Shown piece by piece: positions 34,897 through 48,772 of a DNA stretch of 64,000 nucleotides. The translations under genes and the position numbers were made by a program. The stretch is from Ciona savignyi (Eukaryota > Chordata > Ascidiacea > Phlebobranchia > Cionidae). The notes beneath the pieces were generated by a model. That model was not told the DNA's origin, did no database searches, and was given only the letters and a program-made list of their open reading frames with translations. The stretch spans positions 105,643 to 169,642 of the forward strand of contig CH000007.1 in assembly GCA_000149265.1 (NCBI GenBank), read 5' to 3'. Position 1 is the first letter of the stretch. Every line of letters begins with the position of its first letter.

Positions 34897-37800
34897 ATGG
34901 AAATATCACCGCATACTTTATCGTTGCAACAAACTTTAAAAGGAGTGGAGGCGAAACTTTTATTTCTTGGCAACGGACAGCATACACCGCAGCAAGCCAA
35001 CGAACACCAAACGTTAACGGCGCTTAAACAGAGACTGCTGGAACAAATCAAATGTTAGTTTCGAAATAAATAAGGCTAGGTTGTAAATACTACATCCTAA
35101 TTTAATAACAGTTTTTATATATGGTTCAGCTGAAGTAATAGTGATAACCCGCAGCCATTAAGAACTGCAATATCAAGGTTTTTCAGTTATTTTTATGCAA
35201 CTAATGTAGAGTGAGGCAATGTCGTTTAGTGCCATATACCAGAACATAACGAGGCAAAAAGTGGTTAGCTTAAAGATCGAAACATATAAATAAACTATAT
35301 TATATTGTTTAACCATAAGATAACTTGCACTTGTGGTTATTTAATGCCAGTATCGAAAGTATGTCACTTTTCGTTGAGATCTCGAGTGTGCATGCACCAA
35401 ATATTTAAGTATGCAGTGTGCAAACGTCCAAGAGTGCACACTTCAAGTCTTCAAAATCTCCTTTTTAGTACTGTTTTGTAAAAATCTTAATGGCTACCGT
35501 TTTTGATCTTTCAATAAAACCCAAGTGAAATACACCTTCCCCATATAAAGACAGCTGAATCGATGACTACTTATGTCTTATTTGATATTTTATTTTGATT
35601 AATGATTTTTTAATTTCGTGAAAGAAAATTAATTAACTTTCTTTCCAGCTTCAATACACGGCTCAGGGCAACAGCAATCCACCCAAAACACTACAGCACT
35701 GAGCAGTCCAAGTCCACTATCCACGACCCCCCTAATGACAACTGCACCAGTCACTTTAAACCAAACAATCTCAAAGCCACCTGTCCTACAGCCGCAGGTC
35801 GTGCTAAGCAAACCGAGACCACCTGCACCACAGTTCATAACCCAAGTTCCAAAAGAAAATGACAATAAGGTGAGAATAATATAAAGATGCAATGGGCAAC
35901 AGAAGGAGAAATGGGTGGCTCTAAATACCAAGTGTGAGCAGTGTGGGCACACTTAAAATCCTTACCCCAACTCTGGCAAACTGTCCACACTGGGTATTTA
36001 GAAGAACTGGAAGAAACTGGTCAATAAAGCTATGTAAACAAATTTTAATACAGTAATCTTAACCTTAAAATAACGTTTACACAAACCCCCAGCCTTTATA
36101 CTGACCATAATTTCATACTGTTTATTTAAGTGTGCAGTTTCCCTTCTTCCCTTATTTTAGTAGGCTAGCAACTAAAAATTAAAAAAGGGATACCGGTATA
36201 CTACTGTTTATCGTTGCTGACGGTGACTACATGGAGTTTAACTAAACGGTGACTACATAGAGTTCAACATATACAATGATATTAAAAAAAATATGAAATG
36301 ATCGGACAGGGCGTTAAATCACAGCCAATTCTCTTCAAGATTGCTTCAGTTTTAAATATATTATTTAGTTAGCCTCCTAATGCAACCTCTGCTTATTGAG
36401 TTGCCAAAGGACATAGCTTACTAGCTAGCTGCTGACTTTAAACCCACATCCAATCGTTGGATCATCTGAATACAAATAAGCCAGTAAAGTTGTTTTTTTA
36501 AAACCAGCAATTTTGATTTTACTCTAAATTCTCTTTTTGTCCCGTTTGGAGACGACCATCATAATTTCAAAGTCTATTTGTTATCAACCACAAATGTATT
36601 TCTGAGTACTTGACGAGTTATAAAAGCTTTAGTTTCGACCTTTTTTAATTTTTATATTGCGTTTTCGTGCTAATCTTAACTGTAAACAAAGATGGCAAAA
36701 CTAACCTGAACTAATTCCTTCAGATCCTCAACAGACAGCGCTTACAGGAGCTAATCAAAGAGATTGATCCAACTGAACAACTCGATGAAGAAGTTGAGGA
36801 GGTGGTCTTGGTATTTGTGGATGGATGTGTTATTTGTAAACAAATTAAAAAGGAGGGAAACTGCTTACTTAAACTATTTAGACCAATTTTAACCCTGCTT
36901 TAAACACTAATCTTAACCCCAAAACTAACCTTAATTCCAACCCTTATGTTAAAACTAACTTTAATATGTGTTGGTATTTGTGGATGGATATGTTATTTGT
37001 AAACCAATTAACCCTTTAACTGCCGGCTGTTTTTTAGGTCATTTTTCGGCTAAGTCGCCTTAGGTTAAAAGCTTCTGTACAGAAAACTATTGATGTTAGC
37101 ATAATATGATCAACAGAAAAGTTGTTCAGTAATAAATTTTCTTTTGTTTTACATTAGTTAAATTTTGATGACGTCATGCATTGTGCAATGACGTCATGTG
37201 TTTCTATTTAGATCAACAAAAACTATCCTTTTTTCTCTTTTACAAACAAAACAGTATGTAGCAAAGTTATTTATGATTATCTTTGGATCATTTTTGTATT
37301 ACTCTTTTTGTGATGACATCACAACTTGACTGATGACGTCGTAATACGCAAATCCAAAAAATTTTTTTTTTTTTTTTTTACTTTCGCCCAATGAAACACA
37401 AACACATAGCCACAGAAAAACAAAACTGATGCAAAACAACTTCAAAAAGGTTCTTTATCAATAGAACTACTAAAAAACGAAGCACAACTGCTTACAGATT
37501 CACTATCAGCCAACAAAAGGGCAGCTTCTTCAACAGAATATCTGTTTTTACCCTCCAAAAGCTCAAAAAATGGCCTAATCCAAAATGTACAAGCGAAAAA
37601 AGGAATGAATTGTTTTCAAACAAAACTAGCGAACCATGACGACAATAGTTGAAAACTAATCGGGGACTAAAACAGTAATTAAAACTAATTAAAACAACCA
37701 AAACCACACATATATGTACACGTTTTTAGAACTCAAATAACTAAAAAATTTCAAATATAAACCTATATATTAACTTATATTGGTAAACGCAGAAATTATT

Positions 37801-38783
37801 CAGCTCTCCAGCGCCATCTCACTGATCAAAATCGGCCGTATACTTTTCCACTTATGCAATTTTCGGCGCTGTCGACTTGAGTCGACAGCGGCAGTTAAAG
37901 GGTTNNNNNNNNNNNNNNNNNNNNNNNNNNNNNNNNNNNNNNNNNNNNNNNNNNNNNNNNNNNNNNNNNNNNNNNNNNNNNNNNNNNNNNNNNNNNNNNN
38001 NNNNTAAATGGGCATTTTATGACAACAATCTATTACAACACAATCATAGCTTAACCAGTAGCTGTCAAAGTGTTGTTTTTTTGGGGGGGGGTTAAGTGCA
38101 TCATTTTAAACCATCCACCCCTTTGTTTTCATTCCCAGATGTTAATGCAAATCACTGACGACTTTATTGAGAGTGTGGTGTCAGCCTCATGCCATCTTGC
38201 TAAACACAGAAATTCAAATACACTGGAAGTAAAAGACTTAAAGCTACATTTAGGTAAGTGAGGGTTATAAAAGGGACTGTGGAATTTTACATAAAAAATG
38301 TAGTAGATAACTGTACACAATCTAATTGGTTGGTGGTTTGTGCGTTGCATTTTAGCCAAATCGATGCTGAGTCAAAATTTACCAATCACTAGTTATATGC
38401 CTGGGTACGGCACTTACAGTGAAAAATAGCCTGAAACCAGTGGATAACTGAAGATTACTCGGTGTAATAACGCTCCAAAGTTTTTGAATTGTTCTAATGC
38501 TTGCCTGTGTGGTAATGCCTTGAAGTTTTCGCATTATTCTGATGCTTGCCTGTGTGGTAATGCTCTAAAGTTTTCAAATTATTCGGATGCTTTGCTTGTG
38601 TGATAAAGCCCCTTGCGAAAGTATCATCTGAGTTTATTAACGCTACACTGTCCACCAGACAAACAATGGAATATTTCAATACCCGGTTATGGATCTGAAG
38701 AAATTAAACCATTCAAGAAGCCAGTGACAGCAGACGCCCACAAACAGAGACTCGCGCTTATACGGAAAGCGATGAAGAAGTGA
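34897..38783 (+). CDS. TAF12: TFIID subunit 12 (TAF12), five exons
   Basis: TAF12 is the histone-fold partner of TAF4 in TFIID, and is also present in SAGA; it acts in the nucleus in transcription initiation. Exons: 34897-35053, 35649-35869, 36724-36801, 38139-38253, 38659-38783; phases join to 231 residues. The conserved C-terminal histone fold is spread over exons 3-5: LQELIKEIDPTEQLDEEVEE, then MLMQITDDFIESVVSASC, NTLEVKDLKLHL and QWNISIPGYGSEEIKPF, ending in HKQRLALIRKAMKK. The N-terminal ~125 residues (exons 1-2) are rich in Gln, Ser, Thr and Pro, making the protein longer than the human one (about 160 aa). Intron 3 contains a piggyBac-like MITE and the 100-N gap, and intron 4 a short minisatellite. 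An AATAAA lies about 95 bp after the stop. Confidence 0.95.
36810..37010 (+). repeat. Direct duplication of a 36-bp segment in TAF12 intron 3
   Basis: GGTATTTGTGGATGGATGTG at 36810 and GGTATTTGTGGATGGATATG at 36973 continue alike into TTATTTGTAAAC(A/C)AATTA. The second copy ends at the TTAA used by the piggyBac-like MITE. Confidence 0.85.
37012..37902. mobile_element. piggyBac-like MITE in TAF12 intron 3
   Basis: The left end is TTAA followed by CCCTTTAACTGCCG, and the right end is CGGCAGTTAAAGGG followed by TT and then the Ns. TTAA target plus CCC...GGG termini is the piggyBac signature. The right TTAA is cut by the assembly gap. The interior carries two TGACGTCA palindromes 20 bp apart. 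A short minus-strand frame with an acidic/Ser run (SVEEAALLLADSESVSSC) may be a transposase N-terminal remnant. Confidence 0.75.
37905..38004. other. Assembly gap of 100 Ns
   Basis: Exactly 100 N characters, which is a scaffold gap of unknown true size. It begins two bases into the expected right TTAA of the piggyBac-like MITE, inside TAF12 intron 3. No TAF12 coding exon appears to be missing. Confidence 0.99.
38460..38610 (+). repeat. Three-copy tandem repeat, about 50-bp unit, in TAF12 intron 4
   Basis: Units share GTAATGCTCTAAAGTTTTC, AATTATTCTGATGCTT and GCCTGTGTG, immediately before the last TAF12 exon. Confidence 0.85.
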
Positions 38784-40000
38784 ATATTAAAACTGATTAC
38801 AGATGATTTTTGCTTTTCTGCACTTTTAAGGTCATTTTAAAGGTAAAATAGTGAAAATTTTACCAAAAAATCCAGTCAAAATAAATAAAAGTCGAATAAA
38901 AGAGTTAGATATTTATTTCAGAATTGTTTGATACAAACAGAATTTTGAAAACTTACTTAACATTTTGTAGCATGAAACATGCATAAATAATATACATTGT
39001 TATAAATGGACAACTGGAGCACATAAACACGACACAGCTTAGATAATAACATGCAGGAAATAATATATAGAAGCAATATAATGAGACAACAAAAAGTTAA
39101 ATCTTTTGGATAAAAAAGGAATTATTTTAAACTTCAAGGGTGAAATTACTATTAGAAGCATAGGGGTAAAGTTAGGGGTGCAAAATGCAACCCCTCTAAC
39201 TAACTTATAATCCTTACACCCCTGGTAAAAAAGTTTACAGCTAGCTGACTTTATGATGTTTAAGGTGGCAAATTTTTATTATTTACTAATGGGTGAGCTT
39301 GGGGTAAATTAATATAAGATAGCAAGACATTTTGTATCCTGAATTTACATTGAATGATTTATACACGTTATTGCCTGGAAAGTCGTAAAGAAAATCCACA
39401 TTAAAAGATTTATATAGGGATAACGTTTGGTAAGTCAGGAAAATTCAAGTACACATGTGTCTATACCAAGTCTGCAGTCTAATGCTTTACCAGCCAGATA
39501 TGTTACACAAAAGAAAAAGTTGTTTTTAAAAAGATTCACATTCATCTCATTCTAATAATAAAGCCTTATATGTCAACCAGTATATAATATTTATTGCGCA
39601 CTCTAATAAATTAGTAGATTTATTTTAACAGTGGAAAAAATAAACAAAAAGTAGAAGGAATATTAAAAATACAAAAGAAAATATGTGCATTACGTTTCGA
39701 CTATGTCTGTTACCATCTTCAGAACAATTGTTGTCATTTCAACAAAACCCATTTGAAATCTATCCATAAATTGAAATAAATATATGGAAAAGCTGTTTTT
39801 TTTTGTAAAAAAAAACATTAAAACTGAATAAAATTTGAATAACATCAAAACTTATTTGAGAACTTTACAAACATTTAAGTTAAGCCATGCGTCTTTTGCA
39901 ATTCTAACAATAGCACTGTAGATGGAAACATGTAACAGTCAAGAATTATATTTCATTGAACTCTATATATTCCGGTTTTTGTTTTTGAAGAGCTCCGTAA
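38784..40000. other. Convergent intergenic region, TAF12 and TMEM50 3' ends
   Basis: AT-rich 3' flanks. AATAAA for TAF12 is on the plus strand, and TTTATT (minus-strand AATAAA) near 39620 is a candidate for TMEM50. No other gene seen. Confidence 0.55.
38879..38884 (+). promoter_or_regulatory. Probable TAF12 polyadenylation signal
   Basis: An AATAAA hexamer lies about 95 bp after the TAF12 stop codon. It is the first good candidate for the 3' end of this transcript. Confidence 0.5.
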
Positions 40001-42934
<2,934 letters not shown>

Positions 42935-43697
42935 GTTCCAATATGCAGTATGTGTTTAAACTAAGTTCTTTTAACCTGAAATATTTTGAGGGATAATGCG
43001 GAGTAGTAAACACAAGTTCTGAAATATAGAAGTTGAACAGCACAGCAGCACACAATGCTTTTTAGGGTAAAATAAATATTTTGTTTTTTACAATATAATT
43101 GAATTAAACAGTATTATTCGAATAGTAAAGGACAATTATATAAAATTGTAACAAATCCTATAATGTAAAATATGGCACTTTAAAGGCTTTAGTTGTTTGT
43201 GCAATATTTTAAAGAAAGGTATTTTTCCTTCCCTGTTTAATTTAAATAATGCATAATAATTATGACTGTGCAGTACGTAGATAATGAGTTTGATTTGTTG
43301 ACTGTAAGCTGTTATAAAAATTGCGATTAAAAAACCATATGAGAATTCATGCACATCGCATGGACCTAATTTTGATTGAAAGTAATTTTTATCCTTAACA
43401 ACATTGAAAATTCATGAATTTACCAATTTAGATTGATCACAGAAATTAATAATGATCTAATTCCAAAAAGGGGTTGCTAAAAAAAGTACAATATCAACTT
43501 AATGATCCGTAATAGAAAATAAACATAATTTTGCACAAAAATAAAAGCACAAAAGGTGAGAAAAGAAATTTTGCACCAAACATTATATATATACTTTTAG
43601 TATAAAACGTTTACACTGTGAACCATTTATATATAATCTTATGTACAAAAACTGAATATCTCCCATAGTAATAAAATACGTTTAAAAATAGTAATCC
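42935..43697. other. Short intergenic region between COG4 3' end and TMEM50 5' end
   Basis: AT-rich with no repeat or gene recognised; it should contain the TMEM50 promoter and COG4 3' UTR. Confidence 0.55.
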
Positions 43698-45977
43698 TTA
43701 TAATTTTAGTTGGCGGATGTCTTCGGACTTGAAGTCTGGCCGCAAACTAAGAACTTGACGGACTTCCGCTGGAGTTAACCTCCAAGTTAAGGAGCCAGCG
43801 TTATGTCCCCAATAATCATCGATTTCAGATACTTTTTCGAGGTTTAAAATCGTACAAATCTGCAGCATTCTCGCAAATCTGTCGCGAACGCTCCACGAAC
43901 TGGTAGACGTCAAGTAACTGACCAACGACCTGAGCTCCTTGTCGAAGAACAACGCTCCAAGTCTGTTAAACACGCTTTTAAATATCGCCTTTTCGAGTTG
44001 CACCACGACCTCGTTTATCAAGTGACTTATAAGCTGCTCGAATATGTTGGGCGACAAGAGTGGTTGAAATTTGTTCAAAAGTTCTTGGATTTTGTAGATC
44101 ACGTCTTGAACCCAGGGATCATTCGCTTCATATTCTGTCAGATCATCATCAGTGATATTGTGGCTGATGGATAAGAAGTTGGAAACCAGAGGTTTGACTT
44201 CAGGTTTGATCAGTGAGACGCTTAGGTCGGTTAATCCGCTTTGGAATATGTTTCTGAACTTTGTAGAAAGTAGTGCCAAATCCGCTAAACAGCTTTCCAT
44301 CTTGGCTGCTTCTTGTTCGGTCAAGTTGCTGAAAACTTTGGCCACTTCAGCATCAAGACTGTTCTTCAAGGTTAATACATGTTCGCTGGCCACCTCTGCA
44401 TTGTTTAGCGTACAGAGAAACCTTTGCCTTGTTGCTGTGCTCTGTTCGTCAACAGACTGCAGCTTTCCATGCTGGAACGATGACTGCATCACATTATAAG
44501 CTGAGCTGATGTTGTCAAGCATTCCGCCAGAGGGAAAACCGATTTTGATCTGGTTTACCAAGATATCGCGGAAATCGGAATCTAGCACGGAAGTCGCATG
44601 GTTAAGCATAGCGCACACACAGTCAATGGATGAGCTCATCATTGAACGCTTAATACACTGCTTCAAAATATAGAAAACATCATCTGTCATGCTTGAAGTT
44701 AAATTGCCGGGTTCGAAATTGTCAAGCTGGATCGCTTTTGCGATTGATTCCCGCATGTAATACTCTTCCATTATGATGTAATAACCGATAACTTCCTGGA
44801 TGGAGTGACTCAATTCGCAATTCGTCATCCAAGCTTTCAACTCTTTCTGACGCTCCCGCTTTATTTCATCAGTAGGAAACACTATTTCTATGTCGGCCAG
44901 CACTCGACGTTTTATAAACCGAAGATAAAGTTCACTCCGAGAGCTAATGATCGTAACTTCAGTAAGAAGAGGCTCCAGGTCTCTTGGATCGACTTTCACT
45001 TCATTTTCCGATTTTTTATTCGAATACAATGACTGTCGCACCTTTTGTACCCTATTTTGAAACGCTCTTACTTCTTTAAATTTCTCCAGGACAATTTTAG
45101 TTTGCTCATCGCATTCCAACTGAACATTTTTAATCAAAACAAACAGTTTTCCCGGGCCATAGTAGGTTTCTACAAGTGGTTGCTGTTTTTCCACAGTTCT
45201 GGCAATCCCTTCAAAAAGCAAAGTCAAGACATCTGCAAATATTAAGCTGTATCTCGACTCATTTGTGTCAATGGCCAGTGCTTGCTTTAAATTCTCCTTT
45301 GAGCTCTTAGAGATCTCCTGGCAAAGGTAATGAGAGAATTTCGCGAGACCTTCATCTTCAAGTTTAAGCAAGGGAAAGATTTTAAAAAACCTTTCCACCC
45401 CGGCTAAGTCATTGTTTAGTACCGCAAGATCAAATTGCTCTGCAACCACTTGGGACATCGCTACTCTGGCATCTTTCAACACTTGTAGAGACGCATTTAT
45501 ACTCGAACTTTCTGTTCCGTCGTGCACACTTTGTTTTATCACGTTTTCATCCAGACATAAGTATCTATGGATATTCGCAGCCGCTTTCTCGTAGTCATTC
45601 GTTTCCATTGCTGTCTTAACTCCGTCCGTGCAAAATTTTAAATCTAACACGTCATCAACTCTTTGAATCGCTTTAAAAACTTGTGATTTTGCTAGATCGA
45701 GCAGACGGACTTTCGAACTTATATTCTCTGCTAAAGTGCACGTAAACTGAATAATACCGAACAGATTTTTAGAATCCGAGTGTAGTAGATCCAAATTCGG
45801 AAGAGCTTTGTTTAAGTTTTCCATTTTCCCGTCAATTAAACTTTTGTTTTCAACCTCTTCGTTTAGTTTACTTGTAAACTTCAGCTCACTAGCTTCAACT
45901 TGCTTAAAAGCTTCTTCAATCTCAGCTAACGTTGTCAGTTTTCTTATATCATTCATACTTGGCCAGTCTGAAGCCAT
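43698..45977 (-). CDS. COG4: Conserved oligomeric Golgi complex subunit 4, intronless
   Basis: COG4 is a core lobe-A subunit of the octameric COG tether, a CATCHR complex that guides retrograde intra-Golgi vesicles and contacts SNAREs and Sly1. The 759-residue reading frame begins at ATG 45977 (MASDWPSMNDIRKLTTLAEI). The frame stays open a little upstream, but the only earlier start-like codon is TTG. Its length matches animal COG4 (about 785 aa). The N-terminal third is coiled-coil and helical (ALPNLDLLHSDSKNL). The C-terminal domain keeps VQLEKAIFKSVFNRLGALFF and the near-invariant end WRLTPAEVRQVLSLRPDF and SEDIRQL. There is no intron, whereas the neighbouring TMEM50 and tetraspanin genes have several. 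An ATTAACAG 13 nt before the ATG could be a trans-splice acceptor, if this organism uses leader trans-splicing. Confidence 0.97.
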   Translation of the reverse strand: MASDWPSMNDIRKLTTLAEIEEAFKQVEASELKFTSKLNEEVENKSLIDGKMENLNKALPNLDLLHSDSKNLFGIIQFTCTLAENISSKVRLLDLAKSQVFKAIQRVDDVLDLKFCTDGVKTAMETNDYEKAAANIHRYLCLDENVIKQSVHDGTESSSINASLQVLKDARVAMSQVVAEQFDLAVLNNDLAGVERFFKIFPLLKLEDEGLAKFSHYLCQEISKSSKENLKQALAIDTNESRYSLIFADVLTLLFEGIARTVEKQQPLVETYYGPGKLFVLIKNVQLECDEQTKIVLEKFKEVRAFQNRVQKVRQSLYSNKKSENEVKVDPRDLEPLLTEVTIISSRSELYLRFIKRRVLADIEIVFPTDEIKRERQKELKAWMTNCELSHSIQEVIGYYIIMEEYYMRESIAKAIQLDNFEPGNLTSSMTDDVFYILKQCIKRSMMSSSIDCVCAMLNHATSVLDSDFRDILVNQIKIGFPSGGMLDNISSAYNVMQSSFQHGKLQSVDEQSTATRQRFLCTLNNAEVASEHVLTLKNSLDAEVAKVFSNLTEQEAAKMESCLADLALLSTKFRNIFQSGLTDLSVSLIKPEVKPLVSNFLSISHNITDDDLTEYEANDPWVQDVIYKIQELLNKFQPLLSPNIFEQLISHLINEVVVQLEKAIFKSVFNRLGALFFDKELRSLVSYLTSTSSWSVRDRFARMLQICTILNLEKVSEIDDYWGHNAGSLTWRLTPAEVRQVLSLRPDFKSEDIRQLKL

Positions 45978-46292
45978 TTTTACCACCAAACTGTTAATAT
46001 ACGCTTCACAACCGTGTACGTTTTCCTAAACTGAGTTTGTTTTGCATTTGGTACGGACTTTATGAACCGGGTTGTATGTTTTTTGAGAGAGGAGTTAAAT
46101 CTTTTTGAGAGTTATTTCATTATTTGTCGACCGCAAATCGGGAACACTAATTTTAGCGTTCTCTTCGAATCTTTCAGGAACAAAAATTTATGATTTCTTT
46201 TAATTCCAATGGAATCACAATTTAATACTCCGTTTTTTTACATGTAACGTTTTTTTACATGTAATGGAAGGCTAAAACGTTTCGTCTATACC

Positions 46293-46350
46293 AGTAGTCG
46301 GCAACATATGGTTCAATATTTGTGGCTGCGTTTTACGTTCCTGTTTTTTA
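46293..46350 (+). mobile_element. Short hAT-like terminal fragment
   Basis: CAGTAGTCGGCAACATATGG resembles hAT termini of the CAGTGGTCGGCAA type. It lies upstream of COG4; no partner end is evident. Confidence 0.3.
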
Positions 46351-46660
46351 CGTTATTAAGCCGGTCAATCTAATTCATAACTGACACGTGTAATACAGCC
46401 TGTTTCAGATTTCCATATCTACACATCAAAACAGAATTTAAAAGCAAATATAAAATAGAACCCCGGCCATATCGTCCTTAAATAGTTTTCCGGTAGTTTC
46501 CCGGAACCGAACGCCATTTAATTTAGTATTCAGTCTGGTATAACATCTCATTTATAATAAACACAAGATAAATGAGCATTCTAGGTAATTTTGGCGGTAT
46601 AACGTTAATATAAATAAATATGCATTACTAAAACTTGATTAATTCACCTTAAAAGAATTG

Positions 46661-46950
46661 GGATATGATAGGATATTCATATAGGCTATATCCCCGTATA
46701 TGGAACAGCGCAAGGGGCGTTAACACACCGGCATTCACCAGATACCTCGTGCCCACTATCGGGTTACCGGAGCTATTATAGTGTGGTGTGTTGGTACTTG
46801 GTAGATCCATATTTCACTCGGTTTAAGTAATGTCCGTAAGTGTCTTGCCCGCGGGCGCAAGCGACCGACTGGTGACCAGTTTCGAATCTGCAACCCTTCG
46901 TCTGAAAGGCGACCTCCAATAACCCACCAAGCTAGTTGGTCGGACTATTT
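46661..46950 (-). repeat. SINE, full length, upstream of COG4
   Basis: GATATGATAGGATATTCAT tail to the ACCCACCAAGCTAGTTGGTC head. Confidence 0.85.
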
Positions 46951-48094
46951 CCCGGCAAACTTGAGAAACCCAGAAGGACGCTCGTTTTTTCTGCAACTAT
47001 GACAGTGCTTGTAAGGCAATATCTTAGGACTGGAACTAACCGTATACTCTATAAATTTTTAAAGAAATAAGTTAAAGTAAATAACAATATAGAAGCAACA
47101 CACATATATATATAACCGAGGAGCAAGCGAAGAGTTTAAACGCTTTGATCGACTATATGGCCTGAGAAGCTTGGCTACTTAGTCGTTTTTAATGTGTTCC
47201 ATATTTGATTAAATTTGTTAACGTCTTTATGTTATTTAAACTGTGTAAATAAACCAAAAGTCTCTTCGTATAAACCAACAGGATAAATAGGGTTATCAAT
47301 TAAATGTTTATGAAAACCGTTTACAATTAGTTTATATGACGCATTTTTAAAGTAAAAGTTGTTTAAAATGCCAGTGTTAATATATCTGGATGATTAAAAT
47401 TCATGTTTAAAAAACGTTTAAGATAGGACGTTATCGAGGAGAGCAGTTATCAGTACCCAAGAGCGCCCATAAAGAAATTGCTTTGTCACAAGATCTACAA
47501 CCGTGTCTATAACACACAGCCCATTTCTTTTGTGTCGCGTTTCTTTTGTCCTGGTTGTCATGTAATATGGTCAGGTAATTCTACCACTTCGTGCTATGTA
47601 GGTTGAGGTTACATACCTTTACTCCATAGTTTTTAAATAGGGATGACGGCCATTCTAGTTGATGGCGCAACATTTTTGTGTAAGAGTAAGTGAAAGCCAC
47701 TAAAAACTTATATTAGACAGAAATGTAAGGTTAATCATTATAAAGTTGGGTTTAAATTAGATATTTTACCCCTAGACTGGATTTGGTAAATTGCTTGTAA
47801 GAATTACAAAAATCGGTTCATGAAATTGAATTGGACAGTACTTGAAATTTTCATTTTGTGCATCGGCATAATCAGTATAGTACCGACCAGCATAATATAT
47901 TAGGAAGCTGTTTTATTATAAGCTATTGTTTAGTCTGACAGGTTCAAACACGCTGAGTGAATGTCAATATGACTGCGAAAAGTGTCTCTGCAAGTACAAG
48001 TTAATAAAGTTAAAAGTTAGGTGGTCGCTTTCCTTTCGTTCTTATAAGTTTGACTAAATTTGAAATAAAGCATCTTTTTTAAATATTCAGGACG

Positions 48095-48240
48095 TTGGCG
48101 CAAGGTAATCTGACGATGGCCCCTCGTGATTACTCCGCTTTACGTATTCGTAAGGTAATCTGACGATTGCTCATGTGATAACTACCGCCCCTTTATGTGT
48201 TGGTGAGGTAATCTGACGATTGCCGTGTGATAACGCCGCC
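48095..48240 (+). repeat. Tandem amplification of a SINE 3' segment
   Basis: Three copies about 57 bp apart of AAGGTAATCTGACGATTGC followed by ATGTGATAACTCCGC-like sequence. This is the SINE 3' domain repeated in tandem. Confidence 0.8.
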
Positions 48241-48772
48241 TACGTTTAAAACTTACTTGAATGAAAATAACTTATCTCAATATGTAAAATAAACAATATG
48301 GGCTTTTTATTATCTTTTTATTATGTTCTGAAATTAATTAAAGAGACTTATCCCCTAGGAAGGGGAAGAAGCTAAAAACATAAGTAATTGACAGATTACA
48401 CGTGATTCCCATTGTCAAATTTTCTGAACTATTGCAACGTGTTGTATATAAGAGATCCTTGGCTTTTTTAACCGATCCACTGAGTTAAATAATGATAAAC
48501 GGCTTTCCCAAAGATTAAGAATTTTTATTAATTTAAGAAACTTATCCCGAGGAATGATGGGTGCTTTAACAAAAAATACAAGCTTCAATCTGATGGCTTT
48601 AAACAACTAACTTTTGTACAAGCAACCGCTAGCCACTGTAAAAACCATGAATGAACATAAGCACTGTTAACCGACTTGGTCCCAGTGAATAAACTGTTAT
48701 ACGCAGCATTATAATTACGCTATAGTCTAACTATTTCAATTCCTTCCCAACCCAAGCTAGGTTAAATATAAA

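Larger units (their letters stand above)
45978..48772. other. Divergent intergenic region, COG4 and tetraspanin
   Basis: It holds a hAT end fragment, a full SINE and the SINE-derived tandem repeat, with two promoters expected at its ends. No gene seen. Confidence 0.55.

Noticed and set aside
45978-45989. Earlier start of COG4 at 45989
   Set aside because: That codon is TTG; the ATG at 45977 is the first in frame and begins the homologous region.
44152-46029. Several plus-strand frames of 60-115 codons
   Set aside because: They lie antisense to the COG4 coding sequence, which has clear homology along its whole length.
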